A stretch of 64,000 nucleotides of DNA, taken from the NCBI RefSeq assembly GCF_000429405.1, contig NZ_AUBU01000003.1:310001-374000 (forward strand), read 5' to 3'. Positions 43,945 through 50,895 of this stretch are shown in pieces. The first letter of the stretch is position 1. Every line of letters starts with the position of its first letter. The stretch is from Algoriphagus marincola DSM 16067. GTDB taxonomy: Bacteria > Bacteroidota > Bacteroidia > Cytophagales > Cyclobacteriaceae. Below the pieces are notes generated by a model. It was not told where the DNA came from. It made no database searches and saw nothing but the letters and a program-made list of their open reading frames with translations. The translations under genes and the position numbers were made by a program.

Positions 43945-44853
43945 TTAAAGTTCCTCTATCTGATCGGTCAATACATTCACTACTTCCATGCCTCGAATTT
44001 CCTGCAAACGCTCCTGACCTCTTAGATAAGTCAGGTTACCATTCTCATCCCGGCTTTCCATAAACTGACTCTCTCTGTAAGCTTCTTCTAAGGAACAAGC
44101 CTTTACATTTGAGCTTAGCAGGTCTTTTCTTACAAAATATGCATTATTCCCGTCCAGATTACCTCCAATCAATGCATAGCCTTTTTTATCTGCTAAGTAT
44201 TCTAGTGCTGGAAGAGATGCTCCAAAATATAGGTTTGAATGATGGGCGGCCGTACGGAAGAAATCAGGTTTATATGGAATGCTTATGGCCCTTTCCATTC
44301 CAAATACGCTGTTGTATTCCATAATTAAGATGGCAGGATTTAACTTTGAAAAATCCATCGCTTCCAATACATGGTAATCATTGCCGTCAATATCGATATG
44401 AAGTAATCCTAAATCTGAAAACCCAGTTTCTGCCATCAAATCATTGATATTCTCACAGGTGATAAAGGCTGCTTTATGATGCAATTGATGCTTCCAGTAC
44501 CAAGGCTGCAAAGGAAGAGAATTCATATAGGTAGCGGATCCGTCCATGACAAAGCCTGACCACAGATTATTCATCATCAAAAACCGGGTGTTTGATTCCT
44601 TATAGTCCTCTACTCCAAACTCTACAAAAGTTTTATTTTTTATCTCGAGGTTCTTGATCAAATATTGAATGATCCCATCATCTCCAAACTGGCTAAAAAT
44701 TCTAAACTCATAATCATTTATAGAGGTTGAAGTCATGCCCCATTGTTGATTTGACAACAATTTCCCCATCGCCAGTAAGGCAGTTTCATCTTTGACTTGT
44801 TGCGGTGGGTTAAGCCTTCTTGACAAGGCGCGATAGATTCTCTTAGATAACAT
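43945..44853 (-). CDS. Methyltransferase-like protein of unknown specificity
   Basis: A 302-residue protein. The segment EFRIFSQFGDDGIIQYLIKNLEI then TFVEFGVEDYKESNTRFL resembles the first motif of FkbM-type SAM methyltransferases, and LLHIDIDGNDYHVLEAMDF resembles their acidic second motif. The middle part differs, so I do not assign FkbM outright. It sits between a GT4 and the GMD-like gene and overlaps the GT4 gene by 11 bases, suggesting a role in modifying a sugar residue. Confidence 0.6.
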   Translation of the reverse strand: MLSKRIYRALSRRLNPPQQVKDETALLAMGKLLSNQQWGMTSTSINDYEFRIFSQFGDDGIIQYLIKNLEIKNKTFVEFGVEDYKESNTRFLMMNNLWSGFVMDGSATYMNSLPLQPWYWKHQLHHKAAFITCENINDLMAETGFSDLGLLHIDIDGNDYHVLEAMDFSKLNPAILIMEYNSVFGMERAISIPYKPDFFRTAAHHSNLYFGASLPALEYLADKKGYALIGGNLDGNNAYFVRKDLLSSNVKACSLEEAYRESQFMESRDENGNLTYLRGQERLQEIRGMEVVNVLTDQIEEL

Positions 44854-45937
44854 TCTTATAAATTTCTAAGGTTTGAAGGGCTGTATTTTTCCAAGAAAAC
44901 TGCTGTACCCGTTGATATCCTTTTTCGATTAAAACGGACCTTAAGTCCTCATCAAAAACCACTTTCTCTAATTGAGAGGCCATTTCCTCAACATTCAATG
45001 GATCGAAGGTCAGCCCTGCATCTCCTATCACTTCAGGCAATGAACTGGTATAACTACTGACAACCGGACAGCCATAGGTCATGGCCTCCAAAGGAGGAAT
45101 CCCAAAGCCTTCATATAGAGATGGATAAACAAAAGCATGGGCTTGAGAGTACAGACTAGCTAAATCCAGGTCCGTTCCTGCCCCCTGTAATACTTGATTG
45201 GAAGAAAGCCCCAAGGATTGAATCAATTCTATTTCCTGCTGATTGAAACCTCCACCTCCAAAAGCGTAAATATTCAGTTCGGACTTAAGTCTCTCCGAAC
45301 TAGCAAATGCCTTTAGAAAATTGGAAAAGTTTTTATAACCAGACCTTAAGCCCACATAGAGGATAAAAGGTCTATTCACCTCACTTTCCACTTTATCTAT
45401 TTTCAATGCTTTATCAGCTGCAAGATGGACCACAGAAATTTTTTCGGAGTCGATGTCAAAAAGACGGATTAAATCTTTCTTAGTTTGATGGGAAATACTA
45501 ATGATATGGTCTGCCCTTTTAAGCGCAGCCTTTTTTGGAACAGTCACTAATTCTTCTGGCCTAAATTGATCTGAATACAATTCTTGGATCATATCATAAA
45601 CCGTCACAATTACGGGTCTATTGGTTTTGATAATTGGCTCTGAAGAAAAATAGGTTTCATGTATGATGTCCGGCCTACTAAGAAAGGACCTTAGACTTCC
45701 CTTATAACTGTTTAATTTTCGAAAGGCCCGAATACTATGCGATGGGTATTTATGAAAATAATGACTCTTGACCAATTTCGAATTACTTTCGGTCAGATAG
45801 TAATTGATATGCCATCCTGCTTCAATAGCTACATCCTCCCCCATATTTTGCATTTCTTCAGCCATCCTGACAAAATATCTAGAGATGCCTCCGTATTTCT
45901 GAATGGAGAATATTTGAGGATCAAAAAGTACCTTCAT
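44843..45937 (-). CDS. GT4 family glycosyltransferase
   Basis: A 364-residue GT-B enzyme. The N-terminus FDPQIFSIQKYGGISRYFVRMAEEM is typical of mannosyl- or rhamnosyltransferase-like GT4 members. The second domain has FILYVGLRSGYKNFSNFLKAF and the E-x7-E motif YPSLYEGFGIPPLEAMTYGCPVV (about 270-292). The donor may be GDP-mannose or GDP-fucose given the neighbouring genes, but that is inference. Confidence 0.92.
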   Translation of the reverse strand: MKVLFDPQIFSIQKYGGISRYFVRMAEEMQNMGEDVAIEAGWHINYYLTESNSKLVKSHYFHKYPSHSIRAFRKLNSYKGSLRSFLSRPDIIHETYFSSEPIIKTNRPVIVTVYDMIQELYSDQFRPEELVTVPKKAALKRADHIISISHQTKKDLIRLFDIDSEKISVVHLAADKALKIDKVESEVNRPFILYVGLRSGYKNFSNFLKAFASSERLKSELNIYAFGGGGFNQQEIELIQSLGLSSNQVLQGAGTDLDLASLYSQAHAFVYPSLYEGFGIPPLEAMTYGCPVVSSYTSSLPEVIGDAGLTFDPLNVEEMASQLEKVVFDEDLRSVLIEKGYQRVQQFSWKNTALQTLEIYKNVI

Positions 45938-45964
45938 TGATAGGTCTGATTTAGTAGCAAAAGC

Positions 45965-46795
45965 CTAGAAAATGCGTTTTATCGTCAGGAATAAATCTGG
46001 AAACAAGACCCGCAAATAGGCAGAAATAATTTTCTTAAGACTAACGAAAATTCCTTCATGGATTCTAAGAAAGTAGAAATATTCCTTTGCTGCCATCCCT
46101 TTCACACTGTGGAATAAAAACCAACGCTTAGAAAAACTAAGTTTAGAGTCTCCCCAATAAGGAATGGAATTAATTTCACAGCTGGCAATATATTTTTCCG
46201 TGCTGTAGCAGGGAAATCCAGCAGCTTGAGCTCGAAGACCATAATCGTAATCCCCGAAATAATGGGTAAAATCAGGGGAAAGTCCATTCAGTTTTTGATC
46301 AATCTCAGCAGAAACTAAGACTATGTTTCCATTGATCAACTTTACTTCTTGGGGTCTTCCATTCGGAACGACCATGCCATCATAATTAGTCCCCCCAAAT
46401 GAAAAATCACCTGTAGCAGGATCCTGACAAGCTCCCACAATTATTCCCGGACGTTCCAGCTCATAATACTGTTCAAACATCGTTAGAATAGCAGAAGGAT
46501 ACAGGTAAGTGTCGTCATTAAGCCAAATGAAGAAGTCAAATTGATCCGATTCCTTTGCCTTTTCCCAGGCCAAATTCATTCCCCCATTCCAGAACAGGCT
46601 TCCATTACCTTTTACTTTCATCACCTGAGGAAAATTCTTTTCAAGCATTTCTGAAGTCCCATCAGAGGAAGCATCATCACAGAGAAAAACTTGCAATTCA
46701 GTATTTTCCGGCAGCATTTGATCAAAAAGATTCTCCAAACACCTATTGGTTTTTTCTTTTCGGTTGAAACAAGTAAGTATAACTGCTACTTTCAA
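45965..46795 (-). CDS. GT2 family glycosyltransferase
   Basis: A 276-residue GT-A enzyme. Seen motifs are VILTCFNRKEKTNRCLENL, the nucleotide-binding DDASSDGTSEML, GNGSLFWNGGMNLAWEKA and the metal site WLNDDTYLYPSA. The segment FGDYDYGLRAQAAGFPCY matches rhamnosyltransferase-like GT2 proteins. It lies 25 bases after the fucose synthase gene. Confidence 0.9.
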   Translation of the reverse strand: MKVAVILTCFNRKEKTNRCLENLFDQMLPENTELQVFLCDDASSDGTSEMLEKNFPQVMKVKGNGSLFWNGGMNLAWEKAKESDQFDFFIWLNDDTYLYPSAILTMFEQYYELERPGIIVGACQDPATGDFSFGGTNYDGMVVPNGRPQEVKLINGNIVLVSAEIDQKLNGLSPDFTHYFGDYDYGLRAQAAGFPCYSTEKYIASCEINSIPYWGDSKLSFSKRWFLFHSVKGMAAKEYFYFLRIHEGIFVSLKKIISAYLRVLFPDLFLTIKRIF

Positions 46796-46820
46796 GGTAA
46801 TGATGATCGAATCGGATTGA

Positions 46821-47777
46821 TTATAATTTCACTTTTTTATAGCTCTCTTGATTTTCCAGGAACCAAGCATAAGTCCTTTTTATCCCCTCTTCTAAGCTTG
46901 TTTTCGCTTTCCAGCCAGCCCTCTCCATTTTAGATACATCCATCAACTTCCGCGGTGTCCCATCAGGTTTGGTAGAATCCCAGATAATTTCTCCGCTATG
47001 CCCTACGATTTTTTGAATAAGTTCGGCGAGTTCGCGAATGGTTAGGTCCTTTCCAGTTCCCACATTGTAGAGATTATCAGCGAATTTATTCTCCATCGCA
47101 AAAACTACCGCTTCAGCTAGGTCTTCCACATACAAAAACTCCCTCATCGGGTTACCTGAACCCCACAGGGTTACTGCTAAATCCCCTTTCTGTTTTGCAT
47201 CATAAAACTTCCGAATCATGGCTGGAAGCACATGGGATGTTTTTAGGTCGAAATTATCAAAAGGACCATAGAGATTAGTGGGCATCAAAGAGATATAATC
47301 CTTTCCATATTGCTTTCGGATGGCTTCACATGCCTTTACGCCTGCAATTTTAGCTATCGCGTACCACTCATTGGTTGGTTCCAAGGGAGCGGTAAGCAGG
47401 TATTCTTCTTTTAGAGGTTGAGGAGCTAATTTTGGATAGATACAAGAAGAACCTAGAAAGATGAACTTGTCCACTCCCGCATGAAAGGCCGTATCGATCA
47501 GATTATTCTGAATCTGTAGATTCTCCATCAAGAACTGATAAGGATGCTCATTATTTGCCAAAATCCCTCCTACCCGAGCTGCTGCATCGATTACCACCTC
47601 AGGTTGTTCCTTTTCGAAAAACTCTCTAACAGCCGCCTGATTTCTGAGATCCAGTTCGGTGGAAGTTTTGCCAATCAAATTGGTATAACCATCCGCTTCC
47701 AACTTTCTCCAGATAGAAGAACCTACCATACCTCGGTGGCCGGCGATGTAGATTCGGATGTCTAGGTTGAGTTTCAA
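46821..47777 (-). CDS. fcl: GDP-L-fucose synthase
   Basis: A 318-residue SDR epimerase/reductase that converts GDP-4-keto-6-deoxymannose to GDP-L-fucose. Motifs are YIAGHRGMVGSSIWRKLEA (about 10-28), DAAARVGGILANNEHPYQF, FLGSSCIYPKLAPQP and the catalytic pair in EWYAIAKIAGVKACEA. Its substrate would come from gmd at 40239, so both enzymes needed for GDP-fucose are in the locus. Confidence 0.95.
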   Translation of the reverse strand: MKLNLDIRIYIAGHRGMVGSSIWRKLEADGYTNLIGKTSTELDLRNQAAVREFFEKEQPEVVIDAAARVGGILANNEHPYQFLMENLQIQNNLIDTAFHAGVDKFIFLGSSCIYPKLAPQPLKEEYLLTAPLEPTNEWYAIAKIAGVKACEAIRKQYGKDYISLMPTNLYGPFDNFDLKTSHVLPAMIRKFYDAKQKGDLAVTLWGSGNPMREFLYVEDLAEAVVFAMENKFADNLYNVGTGKDLTIRELAELIQKIVGHSGEIIWDSTKPDGTPRKLMDVSKMERAGWKAKTSLEEGIKRTYAWFLENQESYKKVKL

Positions 47778-47884
47778 GAATTAATGCGAATTAAAGGTTA
47801 AAATTTAAGCGTTATTAGTTCGAGGTTCAGGGTTCCAGCTTGAGCGGGTCAGAATGATCAATCTGTTCCGCTTTCCTTGTTCGA

Positions 47885-48625
47885 CTATTTAAAATCTTTA
47901 TGTATGAAAAAGGCGGTATTCACCGTTTTGGCAAGGACGGAGTAACCATATTCTTCCAAGTACCCTAGCATGGGATTTTGATCGATATTTGAAAGTGAGT
48001 TTCTCAATATTTCAGCTAGAATGACTTTGGGCTTGTACTTGTCCAAATTAATAGAGCGAATCACCTCAAAATCCAATCCCTCAACATCTACGGTAAGAAA
48101 ATCGATTTCTTGATTTTTCGGCAGGTATTGATCGAGTATTTCCTCCAGGGTGGCTGTTTGGATATCCTTGGTAAACAATAGCTTAAAATGATCCTGACCA
48201 TCTCTTTTTTCAGAAATCTCCTTTGAAAAACCATTCAAGGCTGGCTCATTAAAAGCATAATAAGTCAAAACCTGCTTTTGATCGGAAATAGGAATTTCTA
48301 AGTTGATATCCCTAGCCCTCACTTTATTAAATGCCTTCATACTATTGGGCATGGCATCTATATTGATTCCCGACCAGCCCTTAAGATAGAATAAATAGGT
48401 ATTTGAATATCGGTAAGGATGATGGGCACCTACATCTACATAGAAACCACGATACTTCTTTCTGATATCAAAGATTCTTTTCAAAAGCACATCCTCCCCT
48501 TCCTGCGAAAATGATTGAAGGGCATATTTGCTTTTGTACTTTTCAGGAAAGAGACTGTAGTCCCTGAAAAAGCTTAGATCCTGGATTAGGTTTTTTGGAA
48601 GAATGCTGCGGAGAATCTTTTTCAA
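47885..48625 (-). CDS. FkbM family methyltransferase
   Basis: A 246-residue SAM-dependent methyltransferase. The opening SFSQEGEDVLLKRIF is followed by motif I YVDVGAHHPYRYSNTYLFY, GINIDAMPNSMKAF and the acidic LTVDVEGLDFEVIRSINLD, all FkbM-family. Members O-methylate sugars or polyketides; in this locus a methylated sugar is the simplest inference. A 107-bp gap precedes the fucose synthase gene downstream. Confidence 0.88.
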   Translation of the reverse strand: MKKILRSILPKNLIQDLSFFRDYSLFPEKYKSKYALQSFSQEGEDVLLKRIFDIRKKYRGFYVDVGAHHPYRYSNTYLFYLKGWSGINIDAMPNSMKAFNKVRARDINLEIPISDQKQVLTYYAFNEPALNGFSKEISEKRDGQDHFKLLFTKDIQTATLEEILDQYLPKNQEIDFLTVDVEGLDFEVIRSINLDKYKPKVILAEILRNSLSNIDQNPMLGYLEEYGYSVLAKTVNTAFFIHKDFK

Positions 48626-48736
48626 GCCAATTTTTTAATAATGAATGGAGTGAACCATGGACTTATAACACTGAAAAATAGATGGTAAAAGGATTTTGGG
48701 TTCTGGGTTTGAGGTTCAGCGTTCATGGTTAACAAC

Positions 48737-48760
48737 GTTGAACATTGAACATTGAACCTT
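48737..48760. repeat. ATTGAAC heptamer repeat
   Basis: GTTGAAC-ATTGAAC-ATTGAAC, three heptamers, directly abutting the stop codon of the nucleotidyltransferase gene at 48760. It belongs to the same general class as the other period-7 tracts in the window. Confidence 0.6.
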
Positions 48761-49179
48761 TAACTGCGAAGCAACCACGAACTCGACTGAATCTTCTCCC
48801 CCATTCCATCCAAGAGTTCGATTCCCAATTCCTGGCAAACGGGTACTTCCGGGATGGATTGATTATTCTGATCCCCACCATTGGCAAAGGCGAGTTGGTA
48901 GCGATCTCCCAATTCTTGATGAATTTTCCGGATCGTTTCGCAAACTGTTCTGTCCTGATCGATGGAAAGATATACCCGGTCCACAGATTTGATATTTGAT
49001 ACGATAAAGAGGCGTTCATCCTCCAACTGAAACTCTGCTGAGCCCTTAAGCTTGCGCTGATGATCATTGTTTACGATCACAATCAACTCATCTCCTACAG
49101 CTCTGGAATGGTTAAAATATTCAATGTGTCCTTTATGTAAGGGATTGAAGTAACCGGAGACGATGATGGCTTTAGGCAT
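48760..49179 (-). CDS. Cytidylyltransferase-like nucleotidyltransferase
   Basis: A 139-residue single-domain protein of the HxGH superfamily. The motif is SGYFNPLHKGHIEYF (residues about 8-22), followed by VIVNNDHQRKLKG and the late FANGGDQNN. The ISSTxLR-type end appears as KIQSSSWLLRS. Relatives include glycerol-3-phosphate cytidylyltransferase and HldE-C/RfaE2. It would activate a phosphate-containing precursor of the glycan; the precise substrate is not visible. Confidence 0.82.
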   Translation of the reverse strand: MPKAIIVSGYFNPLHKGHIEYFNHSRAVGDELIVIVNNDHQRKLKGSAEFQLEDERLFIVSNIKSVDRVYLSIDQDRTVCETIRKIHQELGDRYQLAFANGGDQNNQSIPEVPVCQELGIELLDGMGEKIQSSSWLLRS

Positions 49180-49225
49180 AGGTCAAAGTTCAATGTACGA
49201 GGTTTAGATTTTGCTACTTGGGAGT

Positions 49226-49296
49226 ATGGTGTAAAAGGTTAAATGTTAAGCGTTAAGTCGTTAATTGTTAAGCGCTAAGTCGATATTAATCGATAT
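49226..49296. repeat. GTTAAGC heptamer tract left of the broken four-helix-bundle gene
   Basis: Words GTTAAGC, GTTAAGT and GCTAAGT, then TCGATATTAATCGATA. The GTTAAGTCGTTAA and TTAATCGAT words are shared with the element inside gmd at 40413-40541. Confidence 0.65.
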
Positions 49297-49312
49297 TCTT
49301 TTAAATAGAAGT

Positions 49313-49696
49313 TCACTTATAGCCTTTTCCCCCACTGTTTTTCAAAGTCCGAATAAGTCCTTGAAGTTTGAACTTAAGCTTTTCTGTTAGTATCAGAATT
49401 TCCTCATGTTCTTCGCTAGAGATATAATTCCAATCTAGGGCTCTATATGATTGAGAACGCACTTCGCCATTCGAACCCTTTGCGATATATAAGAAATTAA
49501 TGAATTCTTTATTCCCGTTTCTTTCAAAACCTTCAGCAATATTATCCATGGTTGAACCTGCGGCTGACGTAATTTGGCTCGAAAATTTGAAGTCTTTGAG
49601 GAAAGGACCTTTCAGAGTAAGCTATTTCACATAAAAAGAAAGATCTCTTGCCAATTGCCAAACCTGTAAATCTTCAAAACATTCGATTGAAGCCAC
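49313..49696 (-). pseudogene. Four-helix-bundle (S23/IVP-like) gene interrupted by an in-frame stop
   Basis: The 78-codon ORF from ATG 49549 (MDNIAEGFERNGNKEFINFL) is only the C-terminal part. Reading upstream in the same frame gives ASIECFEDLQVWQLARDLSF, a TAG at 49622-49624, and then PFLKDFKFSSQITSAAGSTM joined to MDNIAEGF. Together these match the whole four-helix bundle protein family (about 128 codons, start at a GTG near 49694-49696). One stop codon therefore appears to break an otherwise complete gene, although the truncated part could still be translated. The family is of unknown function. Confidence 0.8.
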
Positions 49697-49735
49697 GCTT
49701 AACCTTTAACAATTAACTCTTAACTTTTTATACAC
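49690..49735. repeat. Inverted GCTTAAC heptamer tract right of the broken gene
   Basis: ACGCTTAACC, TTTAACAATTAAC and TCTTAAC lie at 49694-49727, the complement of the GTTAAG words on the other side of the gene. The pseudogene is therefore bracketed by oppositely oriented copies of one word. Confidence 0.6.
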
Positions 49736-49757
49736 TATACAGAAACCTCTACCCCTT

Positions 49758-50894
49758 CTACTCCCCTTTCTTACCCCACTCTTCCTTCATATTAGCATAA
49801 AAATCAGAGCCGAATACCCACCCTATTCCTACAATTAAACCCAGCATGGTAAAGATGACCAAGGTGAGGGGTCGTTTGGGGGCAGATTTTTCGGTGGGAA
49901 CTGAAACTGATTGAATATCAGAAAAAACAGGAGTATCCTTAGAAACTTGCAATCGAGCTTGCTCTAACTGCTTGGCCAGTTCATTGTATACAGAAAAGGC
50001 CAAATTAAACTCCGCTTCCAAACGCTGAACTTCTGACTGGGCTGAGGCTGTGATGATATTTTTATTGCGGTCTCGATAGGCCGCCAAGCGACGCTGCATA
50101 GATTCAAATTCTGCCTTTTTCTCCCGATAGCGTTCTTCAGTAAATAAAAGCTGCTCTTTAGCATTTCGAATTCGGAAGGCGATTACTTCTTCTTGAAGTA
50201 GCTTTTGTGCAGCTAAAGCCATTTGAGCAGACATAACGGCATTTGGCATGATGAACGATAATTGGACAAAGCCCTCCTTCTCGTTGGTGGTAACACTAAG
50301 CTGCGAAGCCAAGCGTTCAAAATGTTTTTTCTCTTCTTCAGATACAAATACTAAAGAGGTATCAGAGGAAGCTACTGATTCGCTTTCACCTCTTATCGCT
50401 TTCAGGAGCAAACCCGGGAGTCCTAAAGTATATTTTTTGACCGAGCTGATCAGGCCAGGTTGATATACCTCCTCAAAGTATTGAGAATAGGTTATAGGCT
50501 GCCCTGTTTCCGGATTGGTGATAGGAGTTTGAATTAGGGCTTTTTGAAATTTTACCGATCCAGCCAATTTGGGATACAAGGTTGGAGGTATCTCTTGTCC
50601 ATCACCCATTTCTCCGAGATTGATTCCTGCTAGGGATGCCAATCCACTCAATCCTCCAGGCTTCTGTCCACTTGCTACCTGAGGAATAAAAGTAGAAGAG
50701 GCTGTAAACTCTACCGGAGACAGGAAGGCTACCAAAAGACCAAGGACAATAAAGCCAGTAAGAATCTTAATGATAAAGGACCTTGTATCCCATAGCTTTT
50801 TCACTAATTCGAGTAAATCAATCTCATCTTCAGGATTAGGCTGAGGAGGAAAGTAGGGATTGGGATAGGAAGAAGGAGGCTGCTGAGACTGCAT
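49758..50894 (-). CDS. Wzz-like polysaccharide chain-length determinant (PCP family)
   Basis: A 378-residue inner-membrane protein. A proline-rich cytoplasmic start (about 1-25) is followed by TM1 (about 42-60). A large periplasmic domain with a coiled-coil stretch near residues 225-310 (EERYREKKAEFESMQRRLA) comes next, then TM2 (about 345-365) preceded by the proline-containing KSAPKRPLTLVIFTM. No tyrosine-kinase domain is fused, so it is a PCP without autokinase. It lies one base after the exporter gene. Confidence 0.88.
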   Translation of the reverse strand: MQSQQPPSSYPNPYFPPQPNPEDEIDLLELVKKLWDTRSFIIKILTGFIVLGLLVAFLSPVEFTASSTFIPQVASGQKPGGLSGLASLAGINLGEMGDGQEIPPTLYPKLAGSVKFQKALIQTPITNPETGQPITYSQYFEEVYQPGLISSVKKYTLGLPGLLLKAIRGESESVASSDTSLVFVSEEEKKHFERLASQLSVTTNEKEGFVQLSFIMPNAVMSAQMALAAQKLLQEEVIAFRIRNAKEQLLFTEERYREKKAEFESMQRRLAAYRDRNKNIITASAQSEVQRLEAEFNLAFSVYNELAKQLEQARLQVSKDTPVFSDIQSVSVPTEKSAPKRPLTLVIFTMLGLIVGIGWVFGSDFYANMKEEWGKKGE

Positions 50895-50895
50895 C

